The notes under the pieces: generated by a model
The model's database searches: none
What the model saw: the letters and a program-made list of their open reading frames with translations, nothing else
Told to the model about the DNA's origin: nothing
Made by a program: the position numbers and the translations under genes
Assembly (NCBI RefSeq): GCF_014842975.1
Contig: NZ_JACYXK010000026.1
Coordinates: forward strand, 62,001-126,000
Length of the DNA stretch: 64,000 nt
Source: Rhodanobacter sp. DHB23
GTDB lineage: Bacteria > Pseudomonadota > Gammaproteobacteria > Xanthomonadales > Rhodanobacteraceae
Reading direction: 5' to 3'
Part shown: positions 43,433 to 50,244 of the stretch, one piece after another
Layout: the number at the start of each line of letters is the position of its first letter
How positions within the stretch are numbered: position 1 is the stretch's first letter

Positions 43433-44365
43433 TCAGCGTGTCCATTCCTTCACCTGGATCCGGCCGAGCAAGGCCTCGACCTGATCCGGACGTACGTAAC
43501 CCGTTTCCACATCCATCGCGTTGGCGGCGCCGCAGGCCACCGCCAGGCGCAATGCCTCGCGCAGCGGCTCGCCGCGCGCGATCGCCACGGCCATGCCGGC
43601 CAGGAAGCAATCGCCCGAGCCGACGGTGTTGCGCACCTGCGCCAGTTCCACCGCGGCATGCCACGCTCTGCCGTCGTCCATGCCCACCGCGCCCAGCGCG
43701 CCGAGGCTCAGCACCGGCATCGCCACGCCCCGCGCATGGAGTTCGCGCAGCGCGGCGACGGCGGCGTCGATGCTGTCGATGCTGCGGCCGAACAAGGCCT
43801 CGGCCTCGTCGCGGTTCGGCTTCAGCAGGAAGGGCCGCGCCGCCACCGCCTGCCGCAGCACCTCGCCGCTGGCGTCGACCAGGCAGCGCTTGCCGGCGGC
43901 GTGCACCTGCCGCGCAAGCTCGGCATAGGTATCGGTGGCGAGGCCGCGCGGCAGGCTGCCCGAGAGCACCACCAGCGCGCTCTCTTCCAGCGCACGGCGG
44001 AAGACGCGCTGCAAGGTCGCGCGGTCGCGTTCGCCCAGCTCCGGCCCCTGCCCCAGCACCTCGGTGATCTGTCCGCTCGCGTCCTGCAGCGCGATGCAAT
44101 GGCGCACCGGCGCGTCGATTTCCACACCGTGGAACAGCACGCCGCGCTCGCTCATGCGGCGTGCCGTGAGGTTGCGGTGCGCGGCGTCGATCAGGCCGAT
44201 CAGCTGCACCGGCTCGCGCAGCGCGGCGATGGTCTGCGCCACGTGCAGGCCCTTGCCGCCCGGCAACACCTGCTCGTGCACCGTGCGATTGACCTCGCCC
44301 AGGCGCAGCTCGCCCACCTGCATCAGGTGGTCGATGGCGGTGTTGATGCCGAGCACGGTGATCAA
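43433..44365 (-). CDS. PfkB-family sugar-phosphate kinase (tagatose-6-P / fructose-1-P type)
   Basis: This is a 310-residue protein beginning at TTG (ITVLGINTAIDHLMQVGELRLGEVNR). GGAG lies about eight bases upstream and the start overlaps the previous stop by four bases. The 1-phosphofructokinase/LacC hallmarks are PGGKGLHVAQTIAAL (about 36-50), ALVVLSGSLPRGLATDTYAEL and the catalytic base in RNTVGSGDCFLAGMA (GSGD, Asp about 253). In GalNAc catabolism such an enzyme phosphorylates tagatose-6-phosphate to tagatose-1,6-bisphosphate for the aldolase encoded nearby. Confidence 0.85.
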   Translation of the reverse strand: MITVLGINTAIDHLMQVGELRLGEVNRTVHEQVLPGGKGLHVAQTIAALREPVQLIGLIDAAHRNLTARRMSERGVLFHGVEIDAPVRHCIALQDASGQITEVLGQGPELGERDRATLQRVFRRALEESALVVLSGSLPRGLATDTYAELARQVHAAGKRCLVDASGEVLRQAVAARPFLLKPNRDEAEALFGRSIDSIDAAVAALRELHARGVAMPVLSLGALGAVGMDDGRAWHAAVELAQVRNTVGSGDCFLAGMAVAIARGEPLREALRLAVACGAANAMDVETGYVRPDQVEALLGRIQVKEWTR

Positions 44366-45288
44366 GGCGAGGTCTCCAGCAAGGCTTTCGCCTCGCCCGC
44401 GTCGGCCTGCCGCGCCGTGCCGCCCACGCCGCGCGTGGAAAGCGCGCCGCAGGCATTGCCCCAGCGCATGGCTTCCGCCAGCGGGTGTCCGCGCAGCCAG
44501 GCGTGCAGGAAGCCGGCGTCGAAGGAATCGCCGGCGCCGGTGCTGTCCACCGCATCCAGCGCGAAGGCCGGCGATTCGAGCAGGTTGCCGTCGCGGCCCA
44601 GCGTGGCGCAGCCCTGGCGGCCGCGCTTCACCACGATGCAGGTGCGGCCGTTGTCCAGCGCGCGCAGGCCATCGAGCACCGACCCGCAACCGCTGATGGC
44701 GGCGAATTCCACGTCGTTGGGCAGGAACAGGTCGACCTCGGAAAGCAGGCAGGGCCATTCGTTGCCCCAGCGTTGCTCGGGATCGAAGCCCGGGTCGAGC
44801 GAGGTGCTCAGCCCGTGCGCCCGCGCGCGCGCGCACAGCGACTTGAGGTCAGGCCGCAGCGCGCCCTGCAGGTAATACGACGACACGTGCAGGTGGCCGG
44901 CGCCCGCCAGCAGCGCGTCGTCGATGTCGTCGGCGCGCAGCGCGCCGATCGCGCCGGCGAAAGTGACCAGCGCGCGGTCGCCGCGCGTGGAGAACGAGGC
45001 GGTGATGCCGGTGCGCAGCGCGGGATCGCGCCGCACCGCGGCCACGTCGATGCCTGCGCCCTGCAGCGCCGCCACGCAGAAATCGCCCCAGCCGTCCGCG
45101 CCCGCCTTGCCGGCGAAGGCCACCGTGTCGCCAAGCCGCGCCAATCCCATCGCGCAGATCATCGAGGAACTGCCCGGCACGACCTGCGCGTCCTCGGCCA
45201 GCACCTCGTGGCCCGGCGTCGGGAACGACCGGCAATCCCGGAACACCAGATCGACGTTGAGTTCGCCGGCGACGAGGATGCGTTTCAC
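44362..45288 (-). CDS. PfkB-family sugar kinase
   Basis: This is a 308-residue ribokinase-fold kinase starting at GTG with a perfect AGGAGG seven bases upstream. Motifs are VAGELNVDLVFR (residues 5-16), GSSSMICAMGLARLGDTVAFAGKAGADGWG, and the ATP/catalytic site DSTGAGDSFDAGFLHAWL (GAGD near residue 252). Context suggests phosphorylation of an amino sugar such as GalNAc or galactosamine entering without a PTS, analogous to AgaK, but ribokinase-fold kinases vary widely and this is inference. It overlaps both neighbours by four bases, so the operon is translationally coupled. Confidence 0.8.
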   Translation of the reverse strand: MKRILVAGELNVDLVFRDCRSFPTPGHEVLAEDAQVVPGSSSMICAMGLARLGDTVAFAGKAGADGWGDFCVAALQGAGIDVAAVRRDPALRTGITASFSTRGDRALVTFAGAIGALRADDIDDALLAGAGHLHVSSYYLQGALRPDLKSLCARARAHGLSTSLDPGFDPEQRWGNEWPCLLSEVDLFLPNDVEFAAISGCGSVLDGLRALDNGRTCIVVKRGRQGCATLGRDGNLLESPAFALDAVDSTGAGDSFDAGFLHAWLRGHPLAEAMRWGNACGALSTRGVGGTARQADAGEAKALLETSP

Positions 45289-46487
45289 GCCTTGCCTCCT
45301 GCGTGCAGCGCGAAGGCTTCGACCACGCGGGTGAGCACGCCCTGCGAGGGCGTGTCCGGCCTGCCGCCCAGGGCCAGGCAGCGGAAGAACGCCAGCACCT
45401 GGCCCACGACCACGTCGGCCAGCAGCGGCAGCGCGTCGTCGGCAGCCTGCAGGCCTTGCAGGTCCACCACCACGTCCTGCGCGCCGGCCACGTCGTCGGC
45501 GATGCCCTCGCCGACCAGCACGCGCACCGTGCCCAACTGCTTGCGGGTGAGCTCGCGCAGCAGGTCGTACTCGTAGGCGCGCACCGCGGGATCGGGCGAG
45601 AGGTAGGCCACCACCAGGGTGTCCCCGTCGAGGCTGGACATCGGGCCGTGGCGCAGGCCGAGGAAGGTCTCGGCCATCGTGATGACCTGGCCGCCGGTCA
45701 TCTCCAGCATCTTCAACGCGGCCTCGCGCGCCGCGCCCAGCGCGCCGCCGCTGCCGAGGTACACGGCCTGGTCGAAGTCGCGCCGGGCGATGGCCGCCAG
45801 CGCACCGGACTGGTGGTCGAACATTTGCTGCACGCAGCCGGCGAGGCGCTTCACGCCAGCCTGCCATTCGTCGGTGTCGGCGCGACCGCCCAGGCCGCTG
45901 CCGGACAGCACCAGGTTGGTGAAGCTGCTGGTCATCACCAGGCTGCGGTCGTTGGTGCGCTCGTCCAGCACCAGCGCGGCGTAATGCGGCGCGCCGGCGT
46001 ACTGCGTGGCGAGCTTGCCGCTGGCGTTGCAAGTGATGGCGAGGTGGCTCCAGCCCGGCTCGTGCGCCAGCAGTTGGTCCACCACGCCGGCGCTTTCCGG
46101 GCTGTCGCCCGAGCGCGCGATCGAGATCAGCAGGCCGCCGCCCGGCGGCAGCGCGCCACGGTGCGTGAGCAGGGTGCCCGCGGGAATCGCCAGCACCGGC
46201 ACGCCCAGCGCCCGCTGCAGGTCCGGCGCGATGCATTCGCCAGCGTAGATCGAGCTGCCCGAACCGGTCAGCACCACGTGCGCGGGACGCGGCGTCAGCG
46301 CCGACTGCAGTTGCGCACGCACCGCAGGCTCGCGCAGCAGCGCCGCCGTGGCCTGCCAGGTCGCCGGCTGCTGCAGGATCTCGCGCAGCGTATCGGCGTA
46401 GCCGCGTTCGCGCTGCGCCGCGGGGGCGGCCGACGTCAATGTGGCAAGACTGTCGATTTCTTTCGTTTTGTTTTCGAGTATTGACAT
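45285..46487 (-). CDS. agaS: AgaS-like galactosamine-6-phosphate deaminase/isomerase (SIS domains)
   Basis: This is a protein of 400 residues (410 if the ATG at 46517, with GGTGG upstream, is used). Two SIS domains are present: VVLTGSGSSIYAGECIAP and LLISIARSGDSPESAGVVDQLL (N-terminal half), then AVYLGSGGALGAAREAALKMLEMTGGQVITMAETFLGLRHGPMSSLDGDTLVVAYLS (C-terminal half). This wording is typical of AgaS, which converts galactosamine-6-phosphate to tagatose-6-phosphate with loss of ammonia. It heads the operon with the two kinases and is divergent from the aldolase gene; a TTTC-repeat site lies at its 5' end. Confidence 0.85.
   Translation of the reverse strand: MSILENKTKEIDSLATLTSAAPAAQRERGYADTLREILQQPATWQATAALLREPAVRAQLQSALTPRPAHVVLTGSGSSIYAGECIAPDLQRALGVPVLAIPAGTLLTHRGALPPGGGLLISIARSGDSPESAGVVDQLLAHEPGWSHLAITCNASGKLATQYAGAPHYAALVLDERTNDRSLVMTSSFTNLVLSGSGLGGRADTDEWQAGVKRLAGCVQQMFDHQSGALAAIARRDFDQAVYLGSGGALGAAREAALKMLEMTGGQVITMAETFLGLRHGPMSSLDGDTLVVAYLSPDPAVRAYEYDLLRELTRKQLGTVRVLVGEGIADDVAGAQDVVVDLQGLQAADDALPLLADVVVGQVLAFFRCLALGGRPDTPSQGVLTRVVEAFALHAGGKA
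46461..46474. promoter_or_regulatory. AgaR/DeoR-type TTTC-repeat operator candidate
   Basis: TTTCGTTTTGTTTT follows the TTTC-R-TTTY-R-TTTY pattern I recall for AgaR operators of the DeoR family. It overlaps the first codons of agaS and is about 75 bases from the aldolase start, so one repressor could control both divergent operons. A further CGAAAAGTTTTCG palindrome lies at 46577-46589 inside the aldolase start region. The regulator would be the DeoR protein at 49200. Confidence 0.5.
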
Positions 46488-46543
46488 TTGATTCAATTCG
46501 TCCGAATGTGAAGCCATTCGTCCACCAGCCCAGCGTATTCGAA

Positions 46544-47461
46544 ATGAATCAGAACTTACAAGTCCCTTCGCAAGCTTCCGAAAAGTTTTCGAAACTGCCG
46601 CTCTCGCACGGCAAGCGCACGCGCCTGTGGCGCCTTCTGTACGGCTCCGGCCCGAAGAACGGCAGCCTGCTGGTACTCCCGCTGGACCAGGGCCTCGAGC
46701 ACGGCCCCACCGATTTCTTTCCCCATCCGCCCGCCGTGGATCCCGGCTACCAGTTCGAGATGGCCGCGGCGGGCGGCTTTTCCGCCATCGCGCTGGGCAT
46801 CGGCCTGGCCGAGAAGTACATGACCGAGTACTGCGGCCGGGTACCGCTGATCCTCAAGCTCAACGGCAAGACCAACATCCCCAGCGATGCCGAGGCCACC
46901 TCGCCGCTGTTCGCCTCGGTGGAGGACGCCGTGCGCCTCGGCGCCGAGGCGGTGGGCTACACCATGTACGTGGGCTCGCCGCGCCAGGGCGACGAGTTCC
47001 GCCAGTTCGAGAAGGTGCGCCAGGATTGCGAGCGCTACGGCATGCCGCTGGTGGTGTGGTCCTACCCGCGCGGCAGCGCGGTCAACGCCAAGGGCGGCAC
47101 CAACACGCTCTACGCGCAGGACTACGCCGCGCGCGTGGCGCTGGAAATGGGCGCCGACCTGGTGAAGCTGCACGAGCCGAACGACAGCGTGGCCAACGTC
47201 CCGGCGCCGTACGACAAGCTGCAGGAAGACTCTGCCGCCCGTTGCGCCCGCGTGGTGCGCTCGGCCGGCCGCACCATGGTGCTGTTCTCCGGCGGCGAGA
47301 AGAACGACGACGACGCGGCCGTGCTGCGCAAGGTCGAGCACTACATGCAGAGCGGCGCCACCGGCGTGATGTTCGGCCGCAACATGTGGCTGCGGCCGTT
47401 CGACCAGGCGGTCGCCCTGGTGCGCCAGGTGCACGGCATCATGGCGAAGTACCCGCGCTGA
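46544..47461 (+). CDS. Class I fructose-/tagatose-bisphosphate aldolase (DhnA/FbaB family)
   Basis: This is a 305-residue protein of the DhnA/FbaB class I aldolase family. Blocks include LLVLPLDQGLEHGPTDFFPHP, GGFSAIALGIGLAEKY, PLILKLNGKTNIPS, VVWSYPRGSAVN, and the candidate Schiff-base lysine Lys208 in GADLVKLHEPN, then SGGEKNDDDAAVLRKV and GATGVMFGRNMW. Start 46544 is preferred to the in-frame 46439, which lies in the divergent gene. Given AgaS and a tagatose-6-P kinase opposite, its likely role is cleavage of tagatose-1,6-bisphosphate to DHAP and glyceraldehyde-3-phosphate, replacing the usual class II AgaY/GatY enzyme. Confidence 0.85.
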   Translation: MNQNLQVPSQASEKFSKLPLSHGKRTRLWRLLYGSGPKNGSLLVLPLDQGLEHGPTDFFPHPPAVDPGYQFEMAAAGGFSAIALGIGLAEKYMTEYCGRVPLILKLNGKTNIPSDAEATSPLFASVEDAVRLGAEAVGYTMYVGSPRQGDEFRQFEKVRQDCERYGMPLVVWSYPRGSAVNAKGGTNTLYAQDYAARVALEMGADLVKLHEPNDSVANVPAPYDKLQEDSAARCARVVRSAGRTMVLFSGGEKNDDDAAVLRKVEHYMQSGATGVMFGRNMWLRPFDQAVALVRQVHGIMAKYPR

Positions 47462-47472
47462 TGTTGCATGCC

Positions 47473-47507
47473 CCCTCCCCTGCTTGCAGGGGAGGGTTGG
47501 GGTGGGG
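47473..47507 (-). repeat. REP-like 35-bp element (CCCTCCCC family), reverse copy beside DUF559
   Basis: It reads CCCTCCCCTGCTTGCAGGGG then AGGGTTGGGGTGGGG. It is the exact reverse complement, 35 of 35 bases, of the element at 47897-47931. The CCCTCCCCTGC/GCAGGGGAGGG part forms a hairpin. It starts 12 bases after the aldolase stop and ends eight bases before the DUF559 stop codon. Confidence 0.92.
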
Positions 47508-47514
47508 TCGCTCT

Positions 47515-47859
47515 TCAATCCTTGCGCGGTTCCAGATGCCGCCACACTTCTTCCAGCACCGCTTCGGTTCGCAGCAGCACGTCGTCATTCCAGAAGCGCA
47601 GCACGCGATAACCCAGTGCTTCGATGACCTGCGTGCGTTCCATGTCATAACGAGCAGCTTCCAGATGCTGCCCGCCATCGAGTTCCAGCACGAGCCTTGC
47701 GGGGACGCATGCGAAATCGACGATGTAGCCGGCAAGCGGATATTGGCGACGGAACTTGAAACAGCCCAACTGCTCATGCCGCAAACGTTGCCACAGGTGC
47801 CGTTCGGCGTCGGTAGCCGCGTGACGGAGCTGGCGCGCAAGCATCCATTTGCGTTGCAT
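47515..47859 (-). CDS. DUF559 endonuclease-like protein (Vsr / PD-(D/E)XK fold)
   Basis: This is a 114-residue protein. MLARQLRHAATDAERHLWQRLRHEQLGCFKFRRQYPLAGYIVDF is the DUF559 opening; catalytic candidates are Asp48 (YIVDF) and Glu59, Asp61 and His65 in LELDGGQH, then YRVLRFWNDDVLLRTEAVLEEV. The family shares the Vsr very-short-patch-repair nuclease fold. GGAG lies seven bases before the ATG at 47859; a longer in-frame reading upstream (to 49188) is antisense to other genes. It stands alone, bracketed on each side by identical inverted 35-bp REP-like elements, so it looks like the coding core of a repeat-bounded unit. Confidence 0.85.
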   Translation of the reverse strand: MQRKWMLARQLRHAATDAERHLWQRLRHEQLGCFKFRRQYPLAGYIVDFACVPARLVLELDGGQHLEAARYDMERTQVIEALGYRVLRFWNDDVLLRTEAVLEEVWRHLEPRKD

Positions 47860-47896
47860 GGCCGACTCCAAAAGAAGGTTTCCGCAAGCCCGTTTA

Positions 47897-47931
47897 CCCC
47901 ACCCCAACCCTCCCCTGCAAGCAGGGGAGGG
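47897..47931 (+). repeat. REP-like 35-bp element (CCCTCCCC family), forward copy beside DUF559
   Basis: It reads CCCCACCCCAACCCTCCCCT then GCAAGCAGGGGAGGG. It is identical, inverted, to 47473-47507 and differs at two positions from the forward element at 14481-14515. It lies 37 bases upstream of the DUF559 start. Confidence 0.92.
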
Positions 47932-47985
47932 AGTTTTGAAGTCCGACGCTAGACTCTGGCAGCGCATGATGAGAAAGAGAGCACC

Positions 47986-49203
47986 ATGACCCACCAGAAA
48001 GCCTGCCTCTGCTGCGCCCCGCCCACCGGCGCCGGCACCGTGCGCATCGAGAACAGCGGCAAGAACCCGCTGCAGACCGCGCGCGACGACAGCAAGGGCG
48101 AGCTGCGCCTCAAGGACTTCAAGCCGCGCAGCATGCTGCGCGTGCCGCAGACGCATATCGAGCACCCGCGTTTCCCGGTGATCGACGTGCATGCGCACCT
48201 CACCTGGTCGAAGAACGTGCGCAGCGGCGTGTCGGTGGGCGACGAAATCACCGTGTTCACCACGCCGGAGGAACTGCTGCCGGTGATGGACCGCAAGGGC
48301 GTGCGCACGCTGGTGAACCTCACCGGCGGCGTCGGCAAGGGCCTGGAGGAAAGCATCCGGCTGTTCGACCAGGCCGCGCCGGGGCGCTTCCTCACCCTCA
48401 CCGAGCCTTCGTTCGCGCTGTTCCCCGAAGCGGACTACCCGCAACGCCAGGCCGACGCCATCGCGCACGCCCACCGCATCGGCGCGCGCGGCCTGAAGCT
48501 GCTCAAGACGCTGGGCCTGTACCTGCGCGAAGGCATCGACGAAGGCCCGCTGGTGGGCGTGGACGACCGCCGTTTCGACCTGATGTGGGAGGCCTGCGCC
48601 GCGCACGACATGCCGGTGTTCCTGCACGTTTCCGACCCCGAGGCGTTCTTCCTGCCCACCGACGGCGGGAACGAACGCTACGAGGAACTGGCCAACCACC
48701 CGGACTGGTCGTTCTACGGCCCGGAGTTCCCCAGCCACGCGGAACTGATCGCCGCGCGCGACCGCATGATCGCGCGCCACCCGAAGACCACCTTCGTGCT
48801 GCTGCACGTAGGCAACAACGCCGAGAACCTCGCCGCCGTCGAATCCTGCCTGGAACGCTTCCCCAACACCCTGGTGGACATCAGCGCGCGCATCGGCGAA
48901 CTGGGCCGCCAGCCGCGCATCGCGCAGCGCTTCTTCGACCGATTCCAGGACCGCATCCTGTTCGGCACCGACGCGGTGCCCTCGCCCTGGGGCGACGACG
49001 TGCCGCAGCAGTTGTTCGGCGATGCCCTCTACGAGATCTACTACCGGTTCCTCGAAACCGAGGACGAATACTTCGACTACGCGCCCGCGGACGTGCCGCC
49101 GCAGGGGCGCTGGGCGATCTACGGTTTGAAGCTGCCGGACGCCGTGCTGCGCAAGGTCTATCATGACAACGCCGCCCGACTCCTGCATATTCCCACCGCA
49201 TGA
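47986..49203 (+). CDS. Amidohydrolase_2-family metal-dependent hydrolase
   Basis: This is a 405-residue TIM-barrel hydrolase. An unusual N-terminal extension with CLCCAPPTG precedes the barrel. Metal ligands are HAH in VIDVHAHLTW (about 65-74), His in MPVFLHVSDPE, His in TFVLLHVGNNAENL, and Asp in RILFGTDAVPSPWG. The PF04909 family includes decarboxylases and lactonases as well as amidohydrolases. Its stop overlaps the DeoR start by four bases (ATGA), tying it to the amino-sugar module, but it is not a standard AgaA/NagA deacetylase. Deacetylation or lactone hydrolysis are both possible. Confidence 0.8.
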   Translation: MTHQKACLCCAPPTGAGTVRIENSGKNPLQTARDDSKGELRLKDFKPRSMLRVPQTHIEHPRFPVIDVHAHLTWSKNVRSGVSVGDEITVFTTPEELLPVMDRKGVRTLVNLTGGVGKGLEESIRLFDQAAPGRFLTLTEPSFALFPEADYPQRQADAIAHAHRIGARGLKLLKTLGLYLREGIDEGPLVGVDDRRFDLMWEACAAHDMPVFLHVSDPEAFFLPTDGGNERYEELANHPDWSFYGPEFPSHAELIAARDRMIARHPKTTFVLLHVGNNAENLAAVESCLERFPNTLVDISARIGELGRQPRIAQRFFDRFQDRILFGTDAVPSPWGDDVPQQLFGDALYEIYYRFLETEDEYFDYAPADVPPQGRWAIYGLKLPDAVLRKVYHDNAARLLHIPTA

Positions 49204-50015
49204 GCAAAGCCCAGACCGCCAAGCCCGCCGCCAGACCCCGCCACCGCCTGCTGCTCGGCGAACGCCGGCGCCTCATCGTCGAGCACATCGAGGAGCAGGG
49301 CCGCGCCACGGTCGAGGAACTGGCGAAGAAGTTCCACACCTCCGCCGTCACCATCCGCGCCGACCTCGAGGCGCTGGCGAATGCCTCGGCCATCGTGCGC
49401 TCGCACGGCGGCGCGCTGCCGGTGGTGCCGGTCAGCAGCGACATCCCGCTCAACATCAAGGAAACCCGCCACCACGCGCAGAAGCTGCGCATCGGCCAGG
49501 CGGCGGCGGCGATGATCCGCGACGGCGAGACCATCATCCTCGACTCAGGCTCCACCACGGTGGAGATCGCGCGGCAGATCCGCCAGCGCCGCTTCGAATC
49601 GCTCACCGTGATCACCAACGCGCTGAACATCGCGCTGGAACTGTCGGGCCTGCCGCACATCCGCGTGATGATGCTGGGCGGCCTGCTGCGCCAGACCTCC
49701 TACTCGCTGGTGGGCCCCGACGCGGAACACGCGCTGGCCAAGCTTTCCGCCGACCGCCTGTTCCTCGGCGTGGACGGCCTCGACCCCGAGGTGGGCGTGA
49801 CCACGCCCGATCCGCTGGAATCCGCGCTCAACGCGTTGATGATCCGCGTGGCACGGCAGACCGTGGCGGTGTGTGACTCCAGCAAGCTGGGCCAGCGCAG
49901 CCTGTCGGTGATCGCACCGGTACGCCAGGTGCACAAGGTGCTGAGCGACGCCGGCGCGCCGGCGGAAGTCGTGGAAGCGTTGCGCAGCGCCGGCGTGCAG
50001 GTCGAGCTGGTCTGA
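49200..50015 (+). CDS. agaR: DeoR-family repressor, AgaR-like
   Basis: This is a 271-residue DeoR/GlpR protein. The N-terminal HTH is LLGERRRLIVEHIEEQGRATVEELAKKFHTSAVTIRADLEALANASAIVRSHGGAL (about 18-74). The C-terminal sugar-phosphate sensor (DeoRC) has IRDGETIILDSGSTTVEIARQI, TVITNALNIALELS, VMMLGGLLRQTSYSLVGPDAE, DRLFLGVDGLDPEVGVTTPDPLES and VCDSSKLGQRSL. Wording is closest to AgaR-type repressors that respond to GalNAc- or tagatose-type phosphates. Likely targets are agaS/kinases and the aldolase through the TTTC-repeat site at 46461. Confidence 0.85.
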   Translation: MSKAQTAKPAARPRHRLLLGERRRLIVEHIEEQGRATVEELAKKFHTSAVTIRADLEALANASAIVRSHGGALPVVPVSSDIPLNIKETRHHAQKLRIGQAAAAMIRDGETIILDSGSTTVEIARQIRQRRFESLTVITNALNIALELSGLPHIRVMMLGGLLRQTSYSLVGPDAEHALAKLSADRLFLGVDGLDPEVGVTTPDPLESALNALMIRVARQTVAVCDSSKLGQRSLSVIAPVRQVHKVLSDAGAPAEVVEALRSAGVQVELV

Positions 50016-50244
50016 GCGTCGGCGGGCTGCCCACAACGAAACCCGTTGCGATGGCGCGATCCATTGTCTGGTATGAACCGGCCCGATTGGGTTCGGCGCC
50101 TGGTGTTCGTGTCGCGGCATCGGATGGGCGGCACGAGGCACGCGGCCCTGAACGGCCGGGCCATGGGCGGACTGCCGCAGCGCAGGCGTGCCGCCGCGGC
50201 CGCCCCCCGGTGGCGACGCGTTGCGGCGCCGCCACCGGGACCGG

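Noticed and set aside
47515-49188. 557-codon reading that extends the DUF559 protein upstream
   Set aside because: The extension is antisense to the amidohydrolase gene. The DUF559 domain begins directly at the 47859 start, which has GGAG in front.
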